A stretch of DNA of 64,000 bases from Pipra filicauda (Eukaryota; Chordata; Aves; Passeriformes; Pipridae), in contig NW_024104316.1 of the NCBI RefSeq assembly GCF_003945595.2, positions 930,001 through 994,000 of the forward strand, in the 5' to 3' direction. This document shows positions 38,401 to 48,415 of this stretch, one piece after another. Both the position numbers and the translations under genes were made by a program. Under the pieces are notes generated by a model. That model searched no databases. It saw only the letters and a list, made by a program, of their open reading frames with translations, and was not told where the DNA came from. Each line of letters opens with the position of its first letter. Position 1 is the first letter of the stretch.

Positions 38401-41400
38401 GGATTGCTTACGAGAGCATCCAGCAGCTGGCTGGTGGCAGTGGCTGCCACTGTCAACACAGCTGCCAGTGGGAGGTCCCAAAACAAAAGTCCATTCATCC
38501 AGTTGGTGTGGATAGACTGTCTTCACTGTATGGGTTGACTTTCACTGCAGCCAAATTTAGTGCCCCAGTCAGGCTGTTCAGCACTGGCATCTCACTATCT
38601 GGAGCATTTTAGGGCTCCTGAAGTCTGCAGAAGTGAAGCTGTCTCTAGTCCCTGGGGGGGTTTGTTGCAGCACTCTGCTGTACAAATTGGAGTGGAACTT
38701 CAAAGCTTGTGTGATTTCAGTGTTCCTTCTTTCATCATAAATGTGTCTGCTTTCATGACTTATTTCTGCTATTCCAGTGAGGACTGAAAGATACAAAGAT
38801 TTAGTTTAAGAAATAATTTGCTTTCTTTCAGCTCTGTTTGACTGAGCTTCCAGTTCCTTCACCTTCTGGGGGAGGAGGAATTCTAACCCAGCTCTTGCTG
38901 TCTGTTGCATTAGGTTACCCCAGCTGATGGAAGTGGTCCGATCAAACTATGAAGCAATGATTGACCGAGCTCATGGAGGTCCTAATTTCATGATGCATTC
39001 AGGAATTTCCCAAGCTTCTGAGTATGATGACCCACCAGGCCTGAGGGAGAAGGCAGAGTACCTGCTGAGGGAGTGGGTGAACCTCTACCATTCAGCTGCA
39101 GCAGGCCGTGACAGTACCAAAGCATTCTCTGCGTTTGTTGGACAGGTAGAGCTTTTGGAAAGAAAGGTGCTTTTTATTCAACATAAGTAGGGTGTGATGC
39201 CCTTCATTTTAAAACAGTGTTATAACCTGTGTTAGGCATCCTTTTGAAACTTCCAGGTTTTGACTGTCAAAATTTTGGCCGGTTTTGATGGCAGGGTTCT
39301 GTAGAAACCCCTGTCCTCCACCAAATCACGTTCTTCAGATACTGTAGGAACAAGCTGTCAGTTCAGACCATGAGCTCTGAGATAAGTTTGGTGGGAAAAG
39401 AACTGCAGCTGAGATAGCTGTTGTGAATAGTAATGAACCTTGACTAGTGTTGCTCCTTGTGGGTAACAGCAAAAGCTCTGACAGCCTACAGAAGGAAATT
39501 GGTAATAGAGATTCAGGTAAATTGTTTCAGATCATGTGGACAAGGGAATCCCTCTTCAAACTCGAATCATTAGTGAGGAAAAACTTGAAACACCATTAGC
39601 TGAAGTGCTGCCTAAAATTTAAACAACCTCCAACATGTCACTCTGGGGCACCTTAACAGGTGTGACGAACAGCACAGATCTGCCTTCCAGGTGTGATTGA
39701 GAAGGGAGATGCCCTCAGTAGCCCAGCAGGTGTGGTAACAAACTGTAGATCTGCAGTCATCCTCCTAAAACTGTGTTCCTTGCAGGCAGCTCCTTGACTG
39801 CAGCTGCAAGGAAGCCTCTGTCCATTGTGTTCATTTTAAATGTCTGTGTCACTGCCACAGAAATGCTGCAGAATTTGCAGCTATGAATGAAAAGAAGTTC
39901 GACCTCCAAAGTGTGGATAAAGATCACGACTGATGCAGTGGTTTTTTTCATGTGACTTTAGTGTCCTTGTGTACTGGCTTGTAGACAGGTTCCTGTTGGT
40001 CTGACTTCTACTGCATAGCATTTTTGAATGTTTTTAATAGATATTGTGCTAAACCCACTTTTTAAAGAAATATTTTCACTTATTCATGTGACCTCACTCT
40101 TTTTTACCTTAAATCATGCTTCTAAAACACATTTCAGTGTAGTGTACTTGTAATACTCAATACACTTTTTTGTACACTTCACTGCTTACCTTTTAGAAAT
40201 ATTTGATCAGTTTTGAAATAGTAATTTAAATATATTGAAGTGCAGTGTTTATTTATAATTGTTTCCTTACAGGCTTTAACGATGGGTCTTAAAGGGATTT
40301 TTTGTAATAACTGCATTAAATAAGGTTCTATCCTGAACTTAATTTTGCCTGCTTAAGTGTTGCTTTCTTTTCACTAGTCTTTAGGACAAGAAGAAGCACA
40401 GAACTTTGAAGGCAGATACATAAATCCCCTTTTTTTATTAGAAAAAAATGTTTCTCCAGAAATACTAGAAGTTCTCCACATGATCTCCAAGTTATCAGTT
40501 ATGCTGTTTTTATAGCTTTATGTCTGTGCAGTAGTTTAGAAATAGGATGCTTTATTCAAAACCCAGAAGTTTCCTGCAGTGCAATTTGTTTCCTTTTGGT
40601 GATTTTAATACTGTGGATAACAAATAAAAGGAGGTCTCTGGGGTTTCTTATATATATATTATTAAAGCAGCCCCCCAGTACAAAGCAAAAAAAGCCCACC
40701 CAGTTTTTCTTCATGTAATGTTCATGTAAGGAAAATTCACTCTGCTAAGTAGTGATGGTTCCTGAGGTAGGAGCTGGAATCTGCCCTTCCCAGAACTTGT
40801 ACTCCCTGTTTGGGCTCCTAAAGGCCCGACAGACTGAGCTGCTGCTGCTGCCTCATGCTGTCCTTCATGCAAGGTTGGGTGCTGGTGGCAGAACTGACAC
40901 TGATGAAAGGGGCTCCTCAGGCATGCTGATGGTTTAAAATATTTGAGATCCGAAAGATTCCATTTGGCATTAAATATGTTTGCTAAAATTGTGTTGCCAC
41001 CCCCAAATTGCCTTGCAAATAATTATCTCTCTGGAGAGTATGGTAAAAATTAACGGTGGCAGGCAAGGTGAGCACTTTGTAAAAAGGTTTGTTGTTCTAA
41101 GTAAACTGTAAAATGAATTTTCTGTGGTTATGGTGCTGAGGTTTTTTCCTTCCCTGCACAGATGCACCAGCAAGGGATCCTGAAAACAGATGACCTGATC
41201 ACCCGTTTTTTCCGCCTTTGCACCGAAATGTGTGTTGAGATCAGTTACCGTGCTCTGGCAGAGCAGCAGCACAATCCTGCAGCCAACCCCACCATGATTC
41301 GAGCCAAGTGCTACCACAACCTGGATGCCTTTGTGCGACTTATTGCACTGCTGGTGAAGCACTCTGGGGAGGCAACCAACACAGTCACAAAGATCAACCT

Positions 41401-44400
41401 CCTGAACAAGGTTGGGGACCCTTCCTGTGCTCACTGCATTTAACATGTGCTGTTGGCTGTGCCTTTGCTGATAAAGATGTAGACCTTAGTGCAGGCTGCT
41501 GCTGGAGTGTCAGATGAGGACTCTGGGTTGGTCACTGAAACGATAAACTTCTGAGTGAAGCATCAAGATGCCGAGTGGCTTTCTTGTTCACAAAGATTTC
41601 GTCTCAAACCAACCTGAAACTCTTGTTTCAGGCACTTCAAGGCACACCCTTGTGCCTTGGAATGAAAAAGCCAACTGCTGTTGTTTTGAGGCATTTGAAG
41701 TGTAGTTTAAGTGATTCCTGAGTGTTTGCCTTGATGTTGTGAGGGGCTTTCCTATGCTCTTATATTACTTGGTTTAGGGCTGGATGGTCTCAAGTAGTTA
41801 AGACCTTCTAAAACTGTCCAGTCAGTCATTGTGATTGTGATCCAAGGGACAGGGAGAGCAAAGAATAGTGGTTGGGAGTTGCTGAAGCAAATTGTAATGT
41901 TCATTTATGCAGCACTTCCAATAACTAGGATTTTTGGTTCTTGTTATAATCTTCTGATGGTTAAAGTATTATCTATAGATCAACTGGCAAAGTAATTCTT
42001 GCTGCCACTAATGAAATGTCTTGATCTGTTTAGGTTCTTGGTATTGTGGTGGGAGTTCTCCTGCAAGACCACGACGTTCGGCAGAGTGAGTTTCAGCAAC
42101 TTCCTTACCATCGCATTTTCATCATGTTGCTGTTGGAATTAAATGCTCCCGAGCATGTGCTGGAGACCATCAACTTCCAGACACTCACAGCTTTCTGGTA
42201 TGTATTTGGGATTGGCCACAATGCTCATCTTTTCTTGGTAGGACCAAGGTTTTTCATGTAAAGGCTGTGACTGTTCTTTTGTGGTGGCTTAATCACCTTT
42301 GGAGTAACTGGTTCTCCCGTGGACTGTCCACTTGCTTGATTTAAGGAAAATGACTGGTAAAACCCAAGATGCTCAAATGCCTTTGCTTTTAGGGCTGTGT
42401 ATGTTTTTCCCTCAATGTTATGAAAAGCAGTCTTATTGCTGTGCACTTCTAACCTGCTCTAACTTTTCTTTCAGTAACACATTTCACATCCTGAGGCCTA
42501 CAAAAGCTCCAGGTTTTGTTTATGCCTGGCTGGAACTGATCTCCCATCGGATATTTATTGCAAGAATGCTGGCACATACACCACAGCAGAAGGTGTGGCT
42601 GCAGTTTATCTCTTCTGAATTAAAAAGCTCACACAGATGCTTATCTGGTGTGGTGCTGTTTCACATCTCTTGAAGTGCACTAGTAGCATGGCTGTTCTGT
42701 TTTTGTTGTCTTCCATATTCACAGTAACCTAACTGCATGGAGGAGAGTCTGTGTGTCAATAACTGTGGAACACAGGGTGAATTGAATTTAATGAACATGC
42801 CTTTTTCGATGTTCAGAAGAGCTGTAGCCTTCTGGGCCAAATCCTGTCAGCTCACTGTGGCATGTTGAGTGTTCTGGAAACACCCACAGCTCAGTGATGT
42901 GCAGCTGAAGCCCTTGAAATGAGCTGTGCTGCACTCAGTACTAGAGCTGGCAGTAGCTAAGCTCTTCCATCCAGGTTTATATAAAAATCCATCTAGTTAT
43001 AGTTTTGAAGTTAAGGTAACTGCTCTTTGTTGCATGTTTCCCACCTGCTGTTTTTTTTCTTGACAGGGTTGGCCTATGTATGCCCAGTTATTGATCGATC
43101 TGTTCAAGTACTTGGCTCCTTTCCTTAGAAACGTGGAACTCACCAAACCTATGCAAATTCTTTACAAGGTAAAAAAGTGTCATCTAATAGATGCTGCTTC
43201 CAGACAAAGTTGTCTGAAAGTAGAGGTGGTGTGGTACCAAACAGGATTTGCTGTTACCTTCTGTGTTAGAGTTGAATGCAAATTGGTGTGGGACAGAAGC
43301 AGGCAGCCTTCCCAGATTAATTTCCTCCTGGTAATGTTAACATGACATAGAATGATGTCTCTGCGAGTTTTTGGGCAGTTTGTTCAACAGTTACACACCT
43401 CATGTATTGTATTTCATTTCACAGGGCACTCTGCGTGTGTTGCTGGTCTTGTTGCATGATTTCCCAGAATTTCTTTGTGACTACCACTATGGGTTCTGTG
43501 ATGTGATCCCACCTAACTGTATTCAGCTAAGGAATCTGATCCTGAGTGCCTTCCCACGGAACATGAGGCTTCCAGACCCTTTCACCCCCAATCTAAAGGT
43601 AGAACTTACTTTCAGGGGTTTGATAATTGCTCCAAGTATTCTTTATCCAGTTTTTTTGGCAGAGACTGTGAAATTTTGGGAACAGTTTAAATACTTGATA
43701 TTGATACTAGAATTAATGCAACCATTCAAAAGTTAAAAAGTAATTTAAAACTTAAGTGAAACAGCATCTGGCAGAACAGCAGTTTTTAAAGCAGGTAGGC
43801 TTCAATTATATTTTAATGGTCCCTGTTTGACGTGTACCATGCAGAGTAGGAAGCAACCCTTGTCCTGTATGAAGTTTGCTGCAGTTGGAGGCATAAATCT
43901 TGCCTCCGTGTGGCTTCACTGGCACCAGTAGATACTTGGCTTGCTTGCAAGGGCTGTGCAGGTTCAGCCTGAAAGGACAGACTTGTGTTATGTGAGAACT
44001 GCACTGAGAACCTTGTGCTTGCATGGAGAACCAGAGAGGGCTTGTCTTTCTCCCAAGGGAGACTGACCTGATGGCACCCCTAGATCTGACTGGCACAAGG
44101 GGTTGGAGAGCAAGGGCATCTTTATCATGTCACTGAAAAACAGGCTGCTTGAGCAGCCTTTGTGGCTTTGCTGTTTGACAGTTCAGCCAGTAGTTCTTGT
44201 CTCCGTTTTGTTCAGCTCATGCTGGGCAGTGTAGTTTGTGCTCCACAGGATGCTGGAGACTGGAGTCCTGGGAACTCATTGTGGAAGAGATGGTGTCCAA
44301 GCACTGTGAGACTGTAAAGGCTTTTGGATGAGAAACATTTGGAGCCATTTTATCTTGAAAATAATAAGATAAAGCACCGTTCTGAAGCAAGCCTCTTGCT

Positions 44401-47380
44401 TAATGGGGAGAGACTTTGAGAAGTGTTAATGTTACCTCATTAAATTTTTGGGTATATGCCAGTCAACTAATCCTGGACTGATTAGAAACAAACTTCCTCA
44501 TGCTGCTAAAGCATTGTCCTGTTATTCTTCCCTGCCTGAGCTGTGCAGGGTGATGGGAGCGAAGCTGCAGCTCTCAGTAAGTTATCACTGAAGAAGGCTC
44601 CTCTTGACTGGTGTGGATGTTTGTACTTTTTTAAGCTGCCAGACTGTCTTCAGTGTAGATAGGGAGACCACAAAGGCTGTGACTGAATTTCCCTATGGCC
44701 TTCACCCTTGAATTTTTTATCCTCTCAGTTCCTCCAGACATCATGTAATTAGTTTGCATGTTAGAAATCAAGTTTCTTCTGAAGTCTGCAGAAGTCTGCT
44801 GTTTTCTTTTCATTGCTGGGAGGAAAAGTGATCAACAGCAGTAGTTAATGTCATGTCATTTACAGATCTGCTTTTGCAGTTTGTTCCTTTAGAGATTGTT
44901 TGTGGCTCACCTGACTGGGGTTTCTCTCAACAGGTGGACATGCTAAGTGAGATTAATATTGCTCCACGAATACTCACAAATTTCACTGGAGTGATGCCAC
45001 CTCAGTTCAAGAAAGATTTGGATTCCTATCTCAAAACCCGTTCTCCCGTCACCTTTTTGTCCGACTTGCGCAGCAACCTACAAGTAAGTTTGAGGGGTTT
45101 GAGGTTTCTGAGGGTGTTCAGTTTAAATAGCACGGGACAAATGATCTCACTGGCTCAGTCACCCACCACCACAGGAATTTTGTTGATGTGATGGTCAACA
45201 TGTGTTCCAGGCAGTAGAAAAGCCTGTGAAAATGCACACATCTCTGAATAATTCTGCCTCTCCTTAGTAGGATGTTCAAATGTATTGAAGGCTTTTGGAA
45301 TCTGACTAAATTTTGACTCCAAGTAGATTAATTGATATAGAAATAGATGTATCTGCATGCTAATGCTGTAGGGGTAAAAAAAGGTCAAATTAGCTAAAAC
45401 CCAGTGTAAGGTTGTGGCTAAAACCACATTTCAGACATCACATGGCTTGGCTTGCAGCAGACTTCAGGTCTGAAGTTGGACTTCCTCAGAGAATTGCTCA
45501 GACAGAAACATTCACTTGATGAGAGGAGGGGTGTTTGGGCCTCTGGCACTGCTGCTGAATTCACATTGCCTTACCTGATTTTTTTCTTTTAGGTATGGAG
45601 TAAAAAAAAAAAGTCTGCTGGGTCTGTTAACACTTTGCTGATGTTTCTGACTATATATATATTCAAATATAGTATTGTAATAAGCTGTAATACATGCTTC
45701 ATAATACATGCTGTATTAGAAAAGGGTAAACGCCAAGTTGAATTTGTGGGTGTCCATATAATCAAGAAGAGACTTGGATGCTGTTGTTGTACATGCTGTA
45801 CCTTCAAGTGCTGAAGGAATATAGATTGTTCATGGTTTTCCTGTCTTTGTTATTAGGTATCAAATGAACCTGGCAACCGCTACAACATCCAGCTGATTAA
45901 TGCACTGGTGCTCTACGTAGGTACTCAAGCTATTGCACACATCCATAACAAAGGCAGCACACCCTCTATGAGCACCATCACCCACTCAGCTCACATGGAT
46001 ATCTTCCAGAATTTGGCAGTAGACCTGGACACTGAAGGTGAGCTGGAAGCGCTGCAGTTCATGCCATGTCACATTTACGGCGAGTGTCGCTTTAAAAAGC
46101 ACATTGAGGTGCTGGAGCGTGTCCAGCAAAGGGCAACAAGGCTCATGAAAGGTCCAGAAATCGTGTCTTGTGAGGAGCAGCTGTGGCACCTGGGTTTGTT
46201 TAGTCTCAGAGAGGAGGCTTGGGGGGGGCCTCATCACCCTGTGCCTGAAAGGGGGTTTTAGTGAGGTGGGGATCACTCTCTTCTACTGTGCCTGCAGTGA
46301 GAGGACAAGAGGAAATGGCCCTAAGATGAGACAGGGGAGATTCAGATTAGATATTAGAAAAAGTATTGTCACTGTTAGGGCAGTCAGGCATTGGAATAGG
46401 TTGCCCAAGGGAGGTCGTGGAGTCGCCATCCCATGAGGTGTTAAGAGGTGTCTGATCTGGCACTGGGTGATGTGGTTTAGGGGTTACAGTGGCAGTGCTG
46501 GGTTGACAGTGGGGCTTGATCTTAAAGGTCTATTCCAGCCTCAGTGATTCTGTGATTTCATGTAGCTGCTAGTGAATTCACAGTAAGGAATGCTATGTTA
46601 GAATAGTATTACTGTCCCATCAGCCTGAGCTGATACAGTCTTTACATATCTTCAGTTAGCTTTGTTCCTTGTGCCTCCATAAGACAGACTCACAAACGTT
46701 ATCTCAGGCACTGTTAGTGGCTTCTTTACTCCTTTTTGGCTGTGTGTGAGGGGAGCTGTGTGTCCTCACCGTTCCTCTCCCGCAGGCCGGTACCTCTTCC
46801 TGAACGCCATTGCCAACCAGCTGCGATACCCCAACAGCCACACCCACTACTTCAGCTGCACCATGCTGTACCTGTTTGCAGAGGCCAACACTGAGGCTAT
46901 CCAGGAGCAGATCACCAGGTGAGAGGGGAGGCATTTCACTTACCAACACGCCCGCTTTTTGCTTTTCTTCCTTCTCTTGGGTCTTCTTCCCAGTCTGGGT
47001 CTTTGAGCTCCAACTGTTTTTACTTTTGGATTTCAGGGTTCTCTTGGAACGACTGATTGTAAATAGGCCTCATCCCTGGGGTCTCCTTATTACTTTCATT
47101 GAGCTGATAAAAAACCCAGCGTTTAAGTTCTGGAACCATGAGTTTGTTCACTGCGCTCCAGAAATTGAGAAGTGAGTATGACTTTAACCACAGAATCATT
47201 AAAATGGGTAGAGCTGAAGCAGTTGCACCTTGAGTTTTTGGTGCTGTCACAGCAGAAAGGACCATTTGCTGCCACTACCACCGCTTTGCTTCCTTGTGCA
47301 GGTTGTTCCAGTCGGTTGCACAGTGCTGCATGGGGCAGAAGCAGGCCCAGCAAGTCATGGAAGGGACTGGTGCCAGTTAG
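2037..47380 (+). CDS. CNOT1: CNOT1, CCR4-NOT complex scaffold (47 exons, 5' end off window)
   Basis: CNOT1 is the large cytoplasmic and nuclear scaffold that holds the CCR4-NOT deadenylase subunits and receives mRNA-binding repressors. I placed 47 coding exons whose phases all join without a break; they are given block by block in the entries below. They start at residue 35 (exon 2037-2144) and end at the TAG at 47378-47380. They encode 2342 residues; with the 34 N-terminal residues expected from the missing first coding exon, the total equals human CNOT1 (2376). All introns are GT-AG except one GC-AG intron at 26863. The ATG exon and promoter were not found in bases 1-2036 and must lie to the left. 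Identity to the mammalian protein is very high by eye, so the assignment is secure. The gene is convergent with SETD6. Confidence 0.98.
14428..18482 (+). other. CNOT1: Long CNOT1 intron (about 4 kb)
   Basis: This is the longest intron in the window. Apart from the 633-bp solo LTR at 16182-16814, I see no exon, RNA gene or conserved-looking block. The donor follows TGTGCTGG (14427) and the acceptor TGTGTCCTAG ends at 18482. Confidence 0.8.
16182..16814 (+). mobile_element. Solo LTR of an endogenous retrovirus, with target duplication
   Basis: The element begins TGTCCTAGCTAGGACA and ends TTAAACCAGCACA, giving TG...CA termini. It is flanked by the 5-bp direct repeat CCAGG (16177-16181 and 16815-16819), the target-site duplication expected of an LTR insertion. 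An internal GGATATATAATC (near 16439) could be the LTR TATA box, which suggests + orientation. A second, shorter copy of the same family lies at 27684-28009. No internal retroviral coding sequence adjoins it, so it is a solo LTR formed by recombination. The family name is not certain. Confidence 0.85.
18483..20808 (+). CDS. CNOT1: CNOT1 disordered Ser/Pro linker, exons 17-19
   Basis: Exons 18483-18633, 20003-20204 and 20632 or 20662 to 20793 or 20808 encode about residues 660-827. This is the low-complexity, Ser/Pro/Gly-rich linker between the N-terminal arm and the first central MIF4G domain. The third exon has two possible acceptors 30 bp apart and two possible donors 15 bp apart. Every combination keeps the frame, so up to four protein forms are possible. 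The donor choice swaps a TDLSQ junction for SKMKPSDLSQ, a pair of isoforms known in human CNOT1. The acceptor choice is described separately and would add ten residues. Length accounting to 2376 residues uses the inner acceptor (20662) and the outer donor (20808). Confidence 0.93.
20621..20684 (+). repeat. Tandem 30-bp duplication containing a splice acceptor
   Basis: The 30-bp unit starting TTNCTTTTCAGTAGGTGGTC occurs twice in direct contact, at about 20621-20650 and 20651-20680, with two mismatches. Each unit holds a full pyrimidine tract, CAG and the first coding bases of the CNOT1 exon. The acceptors end at 20631 and 20661. Because the unit is 30 bp, use of the first acceptor keeps the frame and adds ten residues ([10 protein letters not shown]), using the second acceptor's pyrimidine tract as coding sequence. 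Confidence 0.9.
20793..20810 (+). other. CNOT1: Alternative CNOT1 splice donors 15 bp apart
   Basis: One donor cuts after 20793 (CAGCAGA, then GTAAGA) and the other after 20808 (AAACCTT, then GTAAGT). Both join in frame to the exon at 21924. The first yields Q-Q-T-D-L and the second Q-Q-S-K-M-K-P-S-D-L. Both forms are known for mammalian CNOT1, so the choice looks conserved. The outer donor has the better consensus. Confidence 0.9.
21924..24080 (+). CDS. CNOT1: CNOT1 tristetraprolin-binding MIF4G region, exons 20-22
   Basis: Exons 21924-22048, 22866-23152 and 24002-24080 encode about residues 827-990. In human this segment folds as a MIF4G-like domain that binds the C-terminal peptide of tristetraprolin and so recruits the deadenylase to AU-rich mRNAs. 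The sequence shows the stretch [18 protein letters not shown] and the hydrophobic run around [13 protein letters not shown], which is essentially the human protein. Junction phases are 2, 0, 2 and 0. The acceptor before 21924 is TTTTTTAACAG and serves both donors of the previous exon. Confidence 0.95.
25251..30514 (+). CDS. CNOT1: CNOT1 QA-rich linker and CAF1-binding MIF4G domain, exons 23-29
   Basis: Exons 25251-25481, 26722-26862, 27139-27318, 28726-28842, 29259-29369, 29954-30031 and 30337-30514 encode about residues 991-1336. The first exon carries a short Gln-Ala repeat ([14 protein letters not shown]) and a Thr-rich run, a flexible linker. The rest is the MIF4G domain which in human (about residues 1093-1317) holds the CAF1/CNOT7-CNOT8 deadenylase and contacts DDX6. 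Exon 26722-26862 is followed by a GC donor (AAG, then GCAAGT) instead of GT. The LTR copy at 27684-28009 sits in the intron after 27318. Confidence 0.95.
26863..26868 (+). other. CNOT1: Non-canonical GC splice donor in CNOT1
   Basis: The exon ends ACACAGAAG at 26862 and the intron opens GCAAGT. The next exon starts at 27139 after GGCCACAG and continues the protein from MTQK to VEELKE exactly as in human. No GT donor near 26862 gives this join. The rest of the site (AAG, then GCAAGT) is the strong consensus typical of GC-AG introns. Confidence 0.9.
27684..28009 (+). mobile_element. Internally deleted LTR copy, same family as 16182-16814
   Basis: It starts TGTCCTAGTTAGAACAGC and ends TTTAAACCAGCACA, and matches both ends of the LTR at 16182-16814. 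About 300 bp from the middle of that copy, including its TATA-like segment, is missing. The join lies around CCCTCTGCCCAGAACAGG. Flanking bases (GGTC before, GATC after) are only an imperfect match, so any target duplication has decayed. It lies in the CNOT1 intron after exon 27139-27318. Confidence 0.85.
31007..33506 (+). CDS. CNOT1: CNOT1 CNOT9-binding domain (DUF3819), exons 30-33
   Basis: Exons 31007-31137, 31666-31962, 33163-33303 and 33402-33506 encode about residues 1336-1560. The Thr-rich start is a linker. The remainder is the helical bundle which in human (about 1351-1588) binds CNOT9, the subunit that docks GW182 and other Trp-motif repressors. Exon 31666-31962 stands out: almost every codon ends in G or C (for example in the segment [17 protein letters not shown]), unlike the AT-rich exons on both sides. 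The protein is still nearly identical to human, so function is not in doubt. Confidence 0.95.
34081..39145 (+). CDS. CNOT1: CNOT1 connector domain and start of NOT module, exons 34-39
   Basis: Exons 34081-34200, 35017-35208, 36726-36868, 37457-37565, 37656-37825 and 38914-39145 encode about residues 1561-1882. In human this covers the MIF4G-C connector domain and the beginning of the NOT1 superfamily homology domain. Recognisable runs include [20 protein letters not shown] and [19 protein letters not shown]. Introns in this block carry a CR1 fragment, an LTR fragment and a long hairpin (37135-37197), each listed separately. The region 38200-38520, upstream of the last exon of the block, is intronic and has no recognisable gene. 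Confidence 0.95.
34564..34823 (+). mobile_element. CR1-type LINE 3' end fragment
   Basis: The stretch shows the CR1 3' end on the + strand: GACAGGACAAAGGGGAATGG, the GAACAGGTTGCCCAGAGGAG segment, AGTCCCTTCCAACCCAAACC, and the terminal ATTCTGTGATTCT. It occupies much of the CNOT1 intron 34201-35016. A possible peptide reading across it is remnant or chance sequence. Confidence 0.93.
35714..35970 (+). mobile_element. Bird-type LTR fragment
   Basis: The segment includes GAATATCCCTTTATTCAATT, GGATCAGCTGTCCTGGCTGT, the ACTGTGTAAGCACTGTTCAG run, CAGCACAAATCC and AAATTAACTCCATCCCAGCC. I recognise this pattern as a common LTR family of bird genomes, but the exact family name is not certain. Only the LTR is present, the ends are eroded, and no flanking duplication was seen. 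It sits in the CNOT1 intron 35209-36725. Confidence 0.7.
37135..37197 (+). other. Long imperfect intronic hairpin, possible ncRNA
   Basis: The sequence folds into one extended stem: GACA, TGGCA, GCC, TAGC and GAAGCA on the left pair in order with TGCTTC, GCTA, GGC, TGCCA and TGTC on the right, around a CTAG loop (37163-37166). Small internal loops and bulges separate the helices. The core GAAGCACTAGTGCTTC is a perfect palindrome. It lies within the CNOT1 intron 36869-37456. It could be one hairpin of an H/ACA snoRNA (human CNOT1 introns host SNORA46 and SNORA50), a microRNA-like stem, or chance. No convincing H or ACA box was found next to it. Confidence 0.4.
39146..41161 (+). other. CNOT1: CNOT1 intron of 2 kb with no recognised element
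   Basis: This intron separates exon 38914-39145 from exon 41162-41410. It is AT-rich in its middle (a short TATATATATATT run near 40650, and an AATAAA at 40623-40628 that need not be used). I see no repeat family, RNA gene or exon in it. Confidence 0.75.
41162..47380 (+). CDS. CNOT1: CNOT1 C-terminal NOT1 homology domain, exons 40-49
   Basis: Exons 41162-41410, 42034-42197, 42475-42592, 43067-43168, 43425-43598, 44934-45083, 45857-46037, 46786-46918, 47037-47171 and 47302-47380 encode about residues 1883-2376. This NOT1 superfamily homology domain binds the CNOT2-CNOT3 heterodimer and receives repressors such as Nanos. The protein ends with MEGTGAS and TAG, as in human. The donor after 41410 is weak (AAG, then GTTGGG), but no better site nearby keeps the frame. 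A CR1 element follows the 46037 donor by only about 60 bases. Confidence 0.96.
46095..46557 (+). mobile_element. CR1-type LINE 3' region
   Basis: A longer CR1 3' piece on the + strand. It starts near AAGCACATTGAGGTGCTGGA, passes CAGCAAAGGGCAACAAGGCT, the AGAGGAGGCTTGG segment and GGTTGCCCAAGGGAGGTCG, and ends with CAGCCTCAGTGATTCTGTGATT. It begins only about 60 bases after the donor at 46037 in the CNOT1 intron 46038-46785. Open frames across it are remnants of the LINE or chance. Confidence 0.9.
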
Positions 47381-48255
47381 ATGAGCTGCATCCTGCATTC
47401 TAAGCGTGCCAGCCTGGAGGTCCTGTCCCATCAACTGACTGAAGACTCTGTAAGGCTCCTCCTGACCTTCCCAGCCCCCTCGATTGGGTAGAACACGACA
47501 GACCCTGGGTGAAAGTCTTATGTGGGCATGTTCCAAAGTTTGAGACAAATTTTTTGACTTTTGGCCAAAATTCAGAAGATGCTGTGAATATCATTTTAAA
47601 CTAGTGTAAATACAAGGAACAGAAACATTTTGTCTGGACTTTTGGGTTTGTGCAAATTGTGTAAAAGGCAGGTGGGCAACTGGTGCCTGTCCAGCTTGTA
47701 ATAAAGGGGCAGCTGCTGATGCCAAGCACTTGTCTGGGGCAGACCTCCTTGTCCTGACATTCCCAGACTCCCAAAGAATATTGAAAAGCCAGTTATAATA
47801 AGTAACTTATTTTTCTTTATGTGGATGGGGGACCTTTCAATCACTAAGTTGTTAAAAAAAAAGGTGGATGTGTTTGGAATATGGGAATTATATGGAGTAT
47901 GGGAGGGGTGAGGGAGGGGTTAAGGTTCAGTGTTGCTTTCCCCTCACCTTCATCAGATGCTGATAGACAGCAAGTGGAGTGGCAGTCAGAGAATGCCTCC
48001 TTCCTGTTGGATAAAAAACAGGCCCTTCAGGTGAGGGTCAGCTGTTTTCAGTAAATAAACCAGAGACCAGGCCTATAGCTTCTTTATTTTTGTTCTTTTT
48101 TTTTTCTTTTTTGACAGTTGTAAATTTTGAAAGATGAGGGGTTCAATCTAGACCTTTTCCCATCCCTACCCTGTGACCACACATACAAGTTTAAGTTTGT
48201 AAAAAAAAAAAATTAGAAAAAAAAAAAGGAAAAATAATAAAAACAAAAACCCAAA

Positions 48256-48310
48256 GGACCAATACAGCCCATTTTGTAAGGATTTTCAATGTTTTGTAAA
48301 GTATTGGTCC
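48256..48310 (+). promoter_or_regulatory. CNOT1: Inverted repeat (stem-loop) in CNOT1 3'UTR
   Basis: GGACCAATAC at 48256-48265 is perfectly complementary to GTATTGGTCC at 48301-48310, giving a 10-bp stem around a 35-base loop in the mRNA. It lies about 80 bases upstream of the distal poly(A) signal. A role in mRNA stability or 3'-end formation is only inference. Confidence 0.6.
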
Positions 48311-48389
48311 ATGTGTTGTATTTTGTAGCCTTTCTAGTTCTTGGGCTTTAGTTCTCCCACTCTTGTATGTATGCATACTGTAGTTACAC

Positions 48390-48395
48390 ATTAAA
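48390..48395 (+). terminator. CNOT1: Probable distal CNOT1 poly(A) signal ATTAAA
   Basis: ATTAAA is the commonest variant poly(A) signal. It follows the last 3'UTR-like sequence and precedes plain intergenic DNA. Cleavage would be expected 10-30 bases downstream. Confidence 0.55.
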
Positions 48396-48415
48396 AGTCA
48401 TGACATGCAGCACGT

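Larger units (their letters stand above)
47381..48415 (+). other. CNOT1: CNOT1 3' untranslated region
   Basis: The 3'UTR runs from the TAG at 47378-47380 to about 20 bases after an ATTAAA at 48390-48395. Earlier AATAAA motifs at 47700-47705 and 48054-48059 could give shorter forms. A T-rich tract near 48085-48113 and A-rich tracts at 48200-48230 lie in the distal part, followed by an inverted repeat (48256-48310). The exact cleavage site is inferred and not visible. Confidence 0.75.

Noticed and set aside
38200..38520. Open frames on both strands in a CNOT1 intron
   Set aside because: They overlap each other antisense, have no recognisable family features, and lie between two secure exons.
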